This document shows, piece after piece, positions 16,601-24,281 of a stretch of 32,681 nucleotides of DNA. The notes beneath the pieces are model-generated. The model worked only from the letters and a program-made list of their open reading frames with translations. It had not been told where the DNA came from and searched no databases. The stretch is from Bacteriovoracaceae bacterium (GTDB lineage Bacteria > Bdellovibrionota > Bacteriovoracia > Bacteriovoracales > Bacteriovoracaceae). The stretch is from positions 1 through 32,681 of the forward strand of contig JAGLPP010000017.1 of assembly GCA_023137315.1 (NCBI GenBank), written 5' to 3'. Made by a program: the position numbers and the translations under genes. Position 1 is the first letter of the stretch; the number at the start of each line of letters is the position of its first letter.

Positions 16601-17118
16601 TATATATGGAGCTCCTCCAGGAAGCCATACGGGAAATAAAGGGTGAACGAAAAATTATCAACAAAAACATCGAAATTTCAACGCCTTATCCTTCATATAT
16701 TCCCAACAATTACATTTGCGATTCATCTGCGAGATTAAAATACTACAAAAAATTATCAAATTGCCTGGAACACGGACCATTAACAAATATTTTTGATGAG
16801 ATGTGTGATGTTTACGGCAGACCACCCAAAGAGCTTGAAAATTTATTTACCATTATCCGCACACGCATTCAGGTTCAAACCATTGGACTCAGAAATATAA
16901 AGGTGGCGGGAAATATTATTTCAATGGCATTTGATAAAAACATTTTGGATAATGATGCGATATTAAGAAACAAAATTGTTGAAACATTTTTAAAACGTCC
17001 AAAAGTATACCAATTTACTCGGGATTATAAGGTTGTCTACTGTCACAAGAACAGCGTCGGCCCGGCTGATCTTCTTGAGTTTTCAAAAAATATTGCTGAG
17101 CAAATATTACCGTGTTAA
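13621..17118 (+). CDS. mfd: transcription-repair coupling factor Mfd
   Basis: Mfd removes RNA polymerase stalled at DNA damage and recruits UvrA. The product (1165 residues from the ATG at 13621; a TTG at 13609 would add four) has the full order: a UvrB-like N-terminal region, the CarD-like RNA polymerase interaction domain (about 495-560, PGDYVMHSEHGLGIYRG then the VPVYKMNLV segment), Walker A GDVGYGKTE (about 647-655), DEEQ box VDEEQRFGVSH (about 748-758), the TATPIPRTL motif, and the HQLRGRIGR motif VI followed by the translocation-in-repair and C-terminal domains. It heads a plus-strand cluster that also contains uvrA, its repair partner. There is no ribosome-binding site before the start. 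Confidence 0.96.
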   Translation: MTLFLSITHKIKNWFNSGTEPLNINGITPSQWIFLFNNFIRDGLGITQKNHLILCPTVELAESIQVSLSKISTEKHVHFYPGLENSPYGKILPSQSDLLQRFKVLDILAQKKTSNVIIMTVEAFLLKMPPCNFFVSKAFDIAVSDIISREELSKKLVGVGYAHTNSTEEPGTFCSKGEIFDIYPISGRPIRIIYYDDMIEHIYHIDLETNKSIRNDNINRIHIAVSPNIFSSEEFTQNLRKYIPIPGPQFKNKFERRKEIFNKLSHNQLFEDFPNFVSLFMEQTTGFEHYLNPNDWIITSVNHNENMDIFTMLLEKLREEFNTSLTEPDNSLLLPSPEKLYSYTFSDSLNNYKSILTNTVEINLDINKILASKIDLAFENTPHFIGKHINQSLGKHEYIKHALEFLRSHFENKGSIVFATFVKETKAEIEYLMDLYEFPQSLRERIFFKNFNLSDGFYYDLENILIISEGDLFGRKQVKSKSNYRKNIDLFAERLATIKPGDYVMHSEHGLGIYRGLQTIAIDSSNTDYLIIEYTEGDKIYVPVYKMNLVQKHADTTANLSPASLRSNKFNQLKNKARNSAKKLAFDLLKLQAERQSHTAFAFSPPDHVFKEFELAFQFTETPDQISAIDNIIESMQKPVPMDYLVCGDVGYGKTEIAMRAAFKAILDDRQVAVLVPTTILALQHHQSFCERFKNFPVNIEFISRFKSAKQIKEIKQNLKEGKIDVIIGTHKLLHESVIFKSLGLVIVDEEQRFGVSHKEKLKLYKATVDFMTLTATPIPRTLQLAFLGLKDLVLIQTPPPKRQSIKTYIVKNDESTIQSAIKKELQRGGQVFFVHNRVKDIEIIYGKLSELVPDASIVIGHGQLPEKILEQRIEAFYSGKFQVLLCTTIIESGLDIPNANTMIINRADTFGLAQLHQLRGRIGRSDRKAYAYFMVPEYHNITVEAERRLKALQTYAEIGAGFSLASCDLEFRGAGDILGSSQSGHIESIGLELYMELLQEAIREIKGERKIINKNIEISTPYPSYIPNNYICDSSARLKYYKKLSNCLEHGPLTNIFDEMCDVYGRPPKELENLFTIIRTRIQVQTIGLRNIKVAGNIISMAFDKNILDNDAILRNKIVETFLKRPKVYQFTRDYKVVYCHKNSVGPADLLEFSKNIAEQILPC

Positions 17119-17211
17119 TGCCATTATTCATGACAGTTTTCCTTTGATGAAATAGATAGTAGAATGGGTATTAGGAATGGACAATAAATTTAACTTCAGG
17201 ATTGATTTGAT

Positions 17212-18030
17212 ATGAAAAAACAAATTTTATTAATCGTAGCTTTTTTAACTTTCTCATTAAATTCTTTTTCCGCAAAAAAAGACAGTGTTGTAGCCACGGT
17301 CAACGGGAGTCCTATTTTACAAAATATTTTTGACCAAACCTATAAACAAAATCTTCTATTTCTTTCAGGCAAGAAAATTACAAAAAGAAAGGTGCTTTAT
17401 GATTTGATTAACAGAGAAATCGGCATCCAAAGGGCCAAGAAAAACAAGCTTGACCAGGATCCAATTGTCCGTAGAAAAATGGAGGATATTCTTTTCCATG
17501 CACAGGTATCAAAGGATTTGGAACCACAATTAAATATTATAAAAGTAAGCGATTATGATGTACAAACATATTATAAAAATTATCCCGAATACAGAACAGC
17601 TCACATTCTAATGAGAGTTCCAGTGGAGGCAAGTGAAAATCAACGTGATTCTGCCTTAACCCAATTATTGAAAATATACAGGGAACTTGAAAAAGATCAG
17701 TCAAAATTTCCAGAGTTGGCAAACAAGTTTACGCAGACAAGCGCAGCCCCAAATGGTGGAGACATAGGATTTCAACCTGCTACACGACTAGCTCCTGAAT
17801 ATTTTAAAGCTATTAAAAACAAACCTGTTAATTTTATAAGCAAGCCGGTGAAAACCCAATTCGGTTATCATATAGTTAAAATACTTGCCAAAAAAAATTA
17901 TAATCAAATTGACCAACCTCTCTATAAAAAAATAGTTTATGACATAAAGCGAGATAAAATCATTACTGGATATTTCAAAAAACTGCGAAAAAAATCCACT
18001 ATCACCGTTATTGATAAGTATCTAAAATAG
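17212..18030 (+). CDS. PpiC-type parvulin prolyl isomerase, periplasmic
   Basis: The 272-residue protein has a signal peptide (residues 1-21, SFSA before KK), an N-terminal SurA/PrsA-like helical part starting VVATVNGSPI (26-35), and a parvulin rotamase domain (about 129-227) with AHILMRV (130-136), GGDIGF (182-187) and FGYHIVKIL (217-225), all typical of active PPIC domains. It probably isomerises proline bonds in, or chaperones, outer-membrane and periplasmic proteins. AGGA lies 10 bases before the ATG. It is 93 bases after mfd and 60 bases before a second SurA-like gene, with which it probably works. Confidence 0.88.
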   Translation: MKKQILLIVAFLTFSLNSFSAKKDSVVATVNGSPILQNIFDQTYKQNLLFLSGKKITKRKVLYDLINREIGIQRAKKNKLDQDPIVRRKMEDILFHAQVSKDLEPQLNIIKVSDYDVQTYYKNYPEYRTAHILMRVPVEASENQRDSALTQLLKIYRELEKDQSKFPELANKFTQTSAAPNGGDIGFQPATRLAPEYFKAIKNKPVNFISKPVKTQFGYHIVKILAKKNYNQIDQPLYKKIVYDIKRDKIITGYFKKLRKKSTITVIDKYLK

Positions 18031-18090
18031 CTCTTACGATTGGATTATGTTATAGTTCCCTGGTCTAAACCTTCACAGGGATTTATATTT

Positions 18091-18999
18091 GTGAAAATAT
18101 TTATTTTAATCTCATTTGTATTTTTATCACTTCCGGTCAATTCACGTCTTTTAGATAAAATTGCGGCAGTTATTGACGAAAATATTATTACATTGTCTCA
18201 ATTAAAGAGGATTCAAAGCAACCTATATGCCAGAAAGAAGATTTCAAACGTAATATATCAGAAAGATAAGTACACAGATGTGGAAATTGCAAAAATATTA
18301 GTCGAAAGATTTTTGATTCGGGAAAAACTTTCCGAGATCGGATATGTTATCAACGATGAACAAGTTGAAATGCAAATCAAGGAAACTGAGCGTAACCTTG
18401 GTGTCAATCGTGATTATCTTCTCGATTTTCTAAACTCAAACAATCTTACCTTTGATGAATATTTTGAATTAATAAGAGAGACCCTGGAATTTAATATTTT
18501 TAACACAAGAATCATCAGACCATTAATTTCCATTACTGAACAGGAGGTAAGGAATAGATTTTATCGGGAAAATATCAACAACAAGACTCTTTCTTTTAAG
18601 TATACTCTTGTCGATTTTTATATAAATGAAAAGGAACTCGGAGCCTCCCTGAGAAAAAATTTAAAAATGGTCTTAACCCGCTTTCAAACGGACGGAATTC
18701 TTCCCCATAAATATCGCAATGTTAAAACCAACCTCATAGAGAGAATCAGCGAAGATGGTTTGACTTCCAACATGAAAAACATTCTTAAGCATACCGATGA
18801 GGGATCATTTACCAAACTTATCAAAATAGGTAATCAATTTCATGTCTTTTTTATTAAGAAAAAAGATCTTGTTGAATCGGAGCTTTTTAATAATGCCAAA
18901 GAGCGTATCCAAAATGTTCTCTTCTACGAAGCAACCACAAAGATAATATCCTTGTGGTATCAAAGGGAACAAAACAAACACTATGTGAAATTTTTTTAA
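18091..18999 (+). CDS. surA: SurA-like periplasmic chaperone
   Basis: I place the start at GTG 18091, preceded by AGGGA, because it begins a clean signal peptide (MKIFILISFVFLSLPVNS) of a 302-residue protein; an upstream TTG at 18040 would put 17 polar residues before it. The mature protein starts LLDKIAAVIDENIITLSQL, the SurA N-terminal signature. Residues about 60-145 are helical as in the SurA_N chaperone domain. The C-terminal half (about 148-290) follows the parvulin layout but lacks the HILV and GG.xG.. motifs, so prolyl isomerase activity is unlikely. E. coli SurA is about 430 residues with two parvulin domains, so this is a short form. Active isomerisation may come from the preceding PpiC protein. 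Confidence 0.8.
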   Translation: MKIFILISFVFLSLPVNSRLLDKIAAVIDENIITLSQLKRIQSNLYARKKISNVIYQKDKYTDVEIAKILVERFLIREKLSEIGYVINDEQVEMQIKETERNLGVNRDYLLDFLNSNNLTFDEYFELIRETLEFNIFNTRIIRPLISITEQEVRNRFYRENINNKTLSFKYTLVDFYINEKELGASLRKNLKMVLTRFQTDGILPHKYRNVKTNLIERISEDGLTSNMKNILKHTDEGSFTKLIKIGNQFHVFFIKKKDLVESELFNNAKERIQNVLFYEATTKIISLWYQREQNKHYVKFF

Positions 19000-19020
19000 A
19001 TGGCGAAGTGGGGATAAGCC

Positions 19021-21831
19021 ATGATAAATGAAATAATTGTAAGTGGTGCCCGTGAACATAATTTAAAAAATATCAATGTTCGAATTCCCAAAAATACATT
19101 TACAGTTATAACTGGGCCATCTGGATCAGGAAAATCATCTCTTGCATTCGACACAATATATGTTGAGGGACAAAGAAGATATATTGAATCCCTTCCATCA
19201 TATGCCAGACAATTTCTTGGACAACTACAACCACCCGATGTTGATTCAATTGACGGCTTGTCTCCATCCATTGCCATAGAACAAAAATCCACTGTTACTA
19301 ACCCAAGATCGACAGTCGGTACGATAACTGAAATATACGACTATTTAAGGATTCTATTTGCCAGAATCGGAACTCTTTATTGTGTTGACACCGGAGTTGA
19401 AATAAAAAATTATTCTCCAACCCGTATTATGCGAATATTGGAAAAATATCCGGAAAAAACAAAAATTCAAATTCTTGCACCAATTAAAATCACAAAACAA
19501 ACAAACAGCAAGAATATTATTTCAAAATATTTGAGCATGGGATTTACAAAGGGTCGCATAAAAAACGAAATATTCATGCTTGATGAAATAGACACCTTGC
19601 AAGATATTGAAACTTTTGAAATTGTTGTTGATCGAATAATCGTAAAGCCAAACATATCAAAACGAATCTTTGATTCTGTCGAATATGGATTACAGATTGG
19701 CAACGGAACAATATATGTCATTGCCGACAACAACAAACCTGTTGTTTTCAGTGAAAAAAACATTTCCCCGGAAACCATGAAGGAATACCCACCACTGACA
19801 CCAAAGCTCTTTTCTTTTAATTCGCCAATTGGAGCATGTCATTCATGTAATGGCCTCGGAAAAAAACAAGGTCTGGATAAAAATCTTATGATAACAGACC
19901 CAAGTCTTTCCATTTTTGAAGGTGCAATTAAACCAGTATCGCAAAAGAATTCATTTATCTACAAAATGTTGATTAATGTTTTTGAGCAAGAAGGCCTTAA
20001 CATCAATGCCCCACTCAATTCATTTCCAGAATCAACTCTTGAATTAATATTTCAAGGCTCCGATAAAAAATATAATTTCTCGTTTAAATCGCAAAATACA
20101 AATTTTAATTTCAACAAGAAGTTTCCAGGTATTGTTGGCTGGCTGAACAATAAATACAATGAAACCACATCAAAAAGAACCAAAAAGGAACTTGAACAAT
20201 ACATGACCGTGCAGACTTGCAGTGAATGCATGGGGTATCGATTGAACCCTATTGCTCTTTCAACAAGGATACACAATAAAAACATCATGGAACTGAGTGA
20301 GTTTAATATTTCAGATCTGCACCATTTTTTTCTTGGACTTGACCTTCCTCATGAAAAAAAGAAAATATCAGAAAAATTAATAAAAGAAATCACCAACCGC
20401 TTAAACTTCCTTGTCAAAGTGGGACTGGACTATTTAAATCTTCTTAGAAATGCCAATAGTCTCTCGGGAGGAGAAAACCAAAGACTTAGCCTCGCAACAC
20501 AAATGGGTTCAGCCCTTAGCGGTGTTCTTTACGTTCTTGATGAACCAAGTATTGGTCTGCACCAAAAAGACAATAATAATCTTATAAAAACATTTGTTGA
20601 TTTGCGTGATCTTGGCAATACAGTACTGGTTATTGAACATGATCACGATACAATCAACAGCGCAGACTGTATCATTGACATGGGCCCGGCTGCCGGGATA
20701 CACGGCGGCCAGATTACATCCCAGGGAAACAAACAATTTATCACTAATGATGAAAATTCATTAACCGGATTATATTTAAGCAAAAAAAAGATAATCCCAA
20801 TTCCACAATCTTACAGAGATTTAAATAAAAAAATATTTTTAAAAAAAGCAACATGCAATAATATTGTTGATCTCAATGTGGAAATTCCGCTAGAAGGACT
20901 GGTTTGTATTACCGGCGTAAGTGGTTCTGGCAAGTCAACACTCCTTCATGAAATACTGGTTCCTGCCATTAAAAAAAATCTTTCAAAAAGTGAAACTTTT
21001 TTTACAAGTAATTACCACTCAATAACAGGCATTGATCAAATAAACTCAATCGCTGAAATGGATCAATCCCCTATTGGTCGGACCCCCCACTCCAATCCTG
21101 CAACATATTGTAATTTATTTGATGATATTCGTAGTATCTTTGCACAAACAGTGGAAGCGAAAACAAGAGGATATAAACCCGGAAGATTCAGTTTTAATGT
21201 CAAAGGTGGAAGATGTGAGGAGTGTGAGGGAAATGGTGTTAAAAAAATTGAAATGCATTTTTTACCAGACATATATATTACCTGCAGTGAATGTGACGGT
21301 ACAAGATATAACCAGGAAACGCTTTCAATTCTTTACAAGAAAAAAAATATTGCCGATGTCCTTGACATGACAATTAATGAAGCATGTGAGTTCTTTAAAA
21401 ACCATAAACGCATTAATAGAATTATAACCACCCTTGTCAGTGTTGGATTGGGCTATATTAAGCTAGGTCAATCGGCTACAACACTGTCTGGAGGGGAGGC
21501 CCAGAGATTAAAACTTTCCAGGGAACTTTCAAAATCCAAAAAAGGACATTGTCTCTATGTTTTGGATGAACCAACCACCGGTCTTCATATTGATGATATC
21601 AAAATTCTGCTTGGTGCCCTGAACGATCTCGTAAACAAGGGAAATTCTGTCCTGGTCATAGAACACAATCTTGATGTTATCAAATGTGCTGATTATATTA
21701 TTGACCTTGGCCCGGATGGAGGCAATGATGGAGGCAAGGTGGTTGCGACAGGAACCCCTGAAGAAATTATCAAAAATTTCAATTCCCATACGGCGGTTTA
21801 CTTAAAACAAGTTATGGATTCAAATAAATGA
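19021..21831 (+). CDS. uvrA: excinuclease ABC subunit UvrA
   Basis: UvrA is the damage-recognising ATPase of nucleotide excision repair. All hallmarks are present in 936 residues: Walker A GPSGSGKSS (32-40), a first zinc-binding module (CHSCNGLG and CSECMGYRL), ABC signature LSGGENQRLSLA with Walker B VLYVLDEPSIGLH, then Walker A GVSGSGKST (about 633-641), the second zinc finger CEECEGNG...CSECDGTRY, and LSGGEAQRLKLS with LYVLDEPTTGLH. It follows the surA-like gene by 21 bases and overlaps the next gene by ATGA. The shared cluster with mfd fits joint action in transcription-coupled repair. Confidence 0.98.
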   Translation: MINEIIVSGAREHNLKNINVRIPKNTFTVITGPSGSGKSSLAFDTIYVEGQRRYIESLPSYARQFLGQLQPPDVDSIDGLSPSIAIEQKSTVTNPRSTVGTITEIYDYLRILFARIGTLYCVDTGVEIKNYSPTRIMRILEKYPEKTKIQILAPIKITKQTNSKNIISKYLSMGFTKGRIKNEIFMLDEIDTLQDIETFEIVVDRIIVKPNISKRIFDSVEYGLQIGNGTIYVIADNNKPVVFSEKNISPETMKEYPPLTPKLFSFNSPIGACHSCNGLGKKQGLDKNLMITDPSLSIFEGAIKPVSQKNSFIYKMLINVFEQEGLNINAPLNSFPESTLELIFQGSDKKYNFSFKSQNTNFNFNKKFPGIVGWLNNKYNETTSKRTKKELEQYMTVQTCSECMGYRLNPIALSTRIHNKNIMELSEFNISDLHHFFLGLDLPHEKKKISEKLIKEITNRLNFLVKVGLDYLNLLRNANSLSGGENQRLSLATQMGSALSGVLYVLDEPSIGLHQKDNNNLIKTFVDLRDLGNTVLVIEHDHDTINSADCIIDMGPAAGIHGGQITSQGNKQFITNDENSLTGLYLSKKKIIPIPQSYRDLNKKIFLKKATCNNIVDLNVEIPLEGLVCITGVSGSGKSTLLHEILVPAIKKNLSKSETFFTSNYHSITGIDQINSIAEMDQSPIGRTPHSNPATYCNLFDDIRSIFAQTVEAKTRGYKPGRFSFNVKGGRCEECEGNGVKKIEMHFLPDIYITCSECDGTRYNQETLSILYKKKNIADVLDMTINEACEFFKNHKRINRIITTLVSVGLGYIKLGQSATTLSGGEAQRLKLSRELSKSKKGHCLYVLDEPTTGLHIDDIKILLGALNDLVNKGNSVLVIEHNLDVIKCADYIIDLGPDGGNDGGKVVATGTPEEIIKNFNSHTAVYLKQVMDSNK

Positions 21832-22619
21832 TTGAAGTCAATGAAATAGATCATCCGGAAATACAAATATTCAGATCCCTTCGAGATAATATATTAAAAA
21901 ATGAAGATCAAATAATTGTTGAATCTGAAAAAGTTGTCTTAAAGCTTCTTGAAACAGACATTGAAATTATCAAAGCCTTTTTGACTCATAATTTTTTTGA
22001 AAAACACCGCTATCTTATTGAGCAAAGAATCGCGCATATAAGCAAAATTTTTCTGACTGATAAAAAAATAATGAAACAAATCGTCGGATATAATGTTCAC
22101 CAGGGCGCAATGATGCTCGCAAACAGACCGCAAAATACGCCGATAAATGAAATTACCTTTCCCGTACTTGTGCTTAACGGCCTTACACAACTTGAAAACG
22201 TTGGAACAATTATTCGAAATGCCAGAGCCTTTGGAATCAATTCAATCATAGTGGATACCACGACATGTAACCCCTGGCATCGAAGATGTATTCGTGTTTC
22301 CATGGGAAATGTCTTTTATATGAATATTCACAGCACCGAAAATCTTGAAAAAACAATTAATAACATGAAAAAACAAAACATTAAAATTACGGGAACCACG
22401 GGAAAAGTAATTGCAAAAAATATTCATGACCACACCTTTATTAAAAATTGCGCAGTAATAATTGGAAGTGAAGGAAATGGTATTGCTCCTGAAATCGCTA
22501 AAATCTGTGATGATTTTGTAAGAATTCCCGTACTACAAAACGTAAGTTCAATTAATGCTGCCTGTGCTGCAGGAATTATACTTTATAAAATGAATGTTGA
22601 TCTATCTATCTTCAGGTAA
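21828..22619 (+). CDS. SpoU/TrmH family RNA 2'-O-methyltransferase
   Basis: The 263-residue protein has the three SPOUT motifs: NVGTIIRNARAFG (124-136, with the catalytic arginine Arg130), IGSEGNGI (212-219) and IPVLQNVSSINAACAAGI (233-250), which form the S-adenosylmethionine-binding knot. The N-terminal 100 residues resemble the substrate-binding part seen in rRNA-directed members. It probably methylates a ribose in tRNA or rRNA; which one cannot be told from sequence. It is translationally coupled to uvrA through an ATGA overlap. Its TAA is directly next to the stop codon of the convergent atpE gene, with no base between. Confidence 0.88.
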   Translation: MIEVNEIDHPEIQIFRSLRDNILKNEDQIIVESEKVVLKLLETDIEIIKAFLTHNFFEKHRYLIEQRIAHISKIFLTDKKIMKQIVGYNVHQGAMMLANRPQNTPINEITFPVLVLNGLTQLENVGTIIRNARAFGINSIIVDTTTCNPWHRRCIRVSMGNVFYMNIHSTENLEKTINNMKKQNIKITGTTGKVIAKNIHDHTFIKNCAVIIGSEGNGIAPEIAKICDDFVRIPVLQNVSSINAACAAGIILYKMNVDLSIFR

Positions 22620-22937
22620 CTATTTAATGACAAAAATCGTAGAGAAAGTAAAAATAATCAACGACTCAATAAGTGCCAGAGAAAGAATTAATGGAACAAA
22701 TATTTTTTCCGATGCAGCAGGATTTCTGGCAATCCCCTCAAGGGCCACAATTGCCGTTTTGGATTGCGCCTTTGTTCCAAAAATAGCTGCCACAGCAACA
22801 CACAAAAAATACATACAGTATTTTACTTGAGTAATATTTCCAGTAATTTCACCACCAGCAATTGAATCCGACGCCCAAACCAGTCCAGTCATCAATGATG
22901 CCACCATTACAAGGAATAACAAAAATAATTTTCTCAT
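22620..22937 (-). CDS. atpE: ATP synthase c subunit with signal-like N-terminus
   Basis: The c subunit forms the rotating ring of Fo. Of 105 residues, the first 23 (positively charged start, hydrophobic core, VWAS) look like a signal peptide; E. coli AtpE (79 residues) lacks one. Helix 1 runs from about 38 to 66 and ends LEGIARNP (66-73), the polar loop that contacts F1. Helix 2 carries the ion-binding glutamate Glu91 in LALIESLIIF. Gln58 lies nine residues before Glu67, and Ser92 follows Glu91, as in sodium-binding rings, but the usual tyrosine is Phe96. The glycine repeat of helix 1 is largely replaced (AVAAIFGTKAQSK), with lysines at 56 and 60. GGAGAG precedes the ATG. Confidence 0.88.
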   Translation of the reverse strand: MRKLFLLFLVMVASLMTGLVWASDSIAGGEITGNITQVKYCMYFLCVAVAAIFGTKAQSKTAIVALEGIARNPAASEKIFVPLILSLALIESLIIFTFSTIFVIK

Positions 22938-22980
22938 TTAATCTCTCCGCAATTTTATAAATATCATAAATATTATCACT

Positions 22981-23721
22981 TTAATCATGTGAAGTAGCAA
23001 GACTAATATAAACCATGGAAAGTATTGTAAACACATATGCCTGTACAATACTGACCAAAATTCCAAACGTGAGGAAAAAAATTGGTATAATCCATGGAGT
23101 CATACTATAGAAAGTGGAAAGAACAAGATGGTCTCCCATTATGTTTCCCCTCAACCTCAGGGCCAGGGTTATCGGCCTGAAACAATGAGAAATCAACTCT
23201 ATTGGAAATATTAATATCGCCAAATACCACATTGGGCCGGCAAAATGCTTAAGATAGTTAACAACTCCATTTGCCCTGACTCCCTTGTAGTTGTAATAAA
23301 TGAAAGAAAATAATCCAAGTGCCAACGTAGTACTAACATGTTCTGTTGGCGGCAAAAAACCCGGAACAAGGCCTACAAGATTCGACAACAGAATAAGAAT
23401 AAATATTGTTGCTATAAATGAAAAATATTTTTTTGCCCGGTCTTCTCCAAGAATAGCAATTGCCTGCGACATGATAAATTTTCCATAAATATCCACTATG
23501 TTTCTAAATGTTATTGCTCTATCGGGATAAACAACATTCTTATTTTTGAATAACTTATATCTGTAGACAAGACCAAAACAAGTTAACAACAGACCAACCA
23601 AAAAACAGGTTACTACGTGTTCCGGTAATGCCACTTGTTCCTTGACCAGGGAATACCACGTTACCCCTTCGCTGGCATACAGTTTTTGAGAAAAAAACAT
23701 GCACAGTACAATCTTTTTCAT
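22981..23721 (-). CDS. atpB: ATP synthase a subunit
   Basis: The a subunit forms the static ion half-channels beside the c-ring. The 246-residue protein has the essential arginine in TLALRLRGN (Arg189), glutamate in PIELISH (Glu175) and glutamine in VQAYVFTILSMVYIS (Gln227). The N-terminus (MKKIVLCMFF...YASEGVTW) looks like a cleavable signal sequence. It overlaps the preceding atpI-like gene by ATGA and is 43 bases before atpE. Genes for subunits b, delta, alpha, gamma, beta and epsilon are not in the window, so the synthase is split between loci. Confidence 0.95.
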   Translation of the reverse strand: MKKIVLCMFFSQKLYASEGVTWYSLVKEQVALPEHVVTCFLVGLLLTCFGLVYRYKLFKNKNVVYPDRAITFRNIVDIYGKFIMSQAIAILGEDRAKKYFSFIATIFILILLSNLVGLVPGFLPPTEHVSTTLALGLFSFIYYNYKGVRANGVVNYLKHFAGPMWYLAILIFPIELISHCFRPITLALRLRGNIMGDHLVLSTFYSMTPWIIPIFFLTFGILVSIVQAYVFTILSMVYISLATSHD

Positions 23722-24098
23722 TGGCCCTTATTTTTTTTTCTTTTCATTGATAAAACAAACACAAAAACATGAACAAGATAATCCCCCAAACATATAATTG
23801 CCCAATTTCCAACAAGCTGCACACTTTCATACAGGGCAAATAACAACAATGCTGTTTTAAAAATGAAGACTACAATAATTTTAATAACAAAAATCCACTT
23901 ACTCCCACCATTATGGATCATTGAAAATAATAAATTTCCAATATAGACCCATAGCACCTGGGTAAAAATTATCAACAGATGAAATGCGGCAATAACGGCT
24001 ATAACTTTTGGTGTTTTTGCAATAATCAGACAAGTTGCCAGCAATAACAGGCTCAAAAGACCGTAAAGTTTAAGATTTATTCTTTTCCTTATATGCAT
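23718..24098 (-). CDS. atpI: AtpI-like membrane protein
   Basis: This 126-residue protein has about four hydrophobic helices and a lysine-rich tail (MKRKKNKGQ). Sequence conservation with AtpI is weak, but its size, topology and position directly before atpB fit AtpI, an assembly factor for the c-ring. It overlaps the upstream atpZ-like gene by 29 bases, which is long for this operon, and no good ribosome-binding site precedes the ATG at 24098, so the true start could be slightly further in. The call rests mainly on context. Confidence 0.65.
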   Translation of the reverse strand: MHIRKRINLKLYGLLSLLLLATCLIIAKTPKVIAVIAAFHLLIIFTQVLWVYIGNLLFSMIHNGGSKWIFVIKIIVVFIFKTALLLFALYESVQLVGNWAIICLGDYLVHVFVFVLSMKRKKNKGQ

Positions 24099-24276
24099 AC
24101 CAAACCATCAAACCCAGTGCGTCGACTATTGTAAATACTATGATAAATGCACCCAACCCAGATCCTATTATATCCTTTTTGATCATTTGTGTAACCAGCC
24201 AAACAGTAAAAATTATTGTCGAAGGCAGGCTCAACGCCAAAGCAAGACTTTTTTGCCACTTTTTTTCGCCAAACAT
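24070..24276 (-). CDS. atpZ: AtpZ-like small membrane protein
   Basis: The 68-residue protein has two hydrophobic helices (about 10-30 and 40-62) around a short KKD loop, with a basic start (FGEKKWQK) and a lysine-rich end. AtpZ proteins have this size and two-helix hairpin, occur next to atpI, and have been linked to ion supply to the synthase. The fit is by topology and place rather than strong motifs. It starts 5 bases after the lipoprotein gene stop. Confidence 0.65.
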   Translation of the reverse strand: MFGEKKWQKSLALALSLPSTIIFTVWLVTQMIKKDIIGSGLGAFIIVFTIVDALGLMVWYAYKEKNKS

Positions 24277-24281
24277 TTTTA

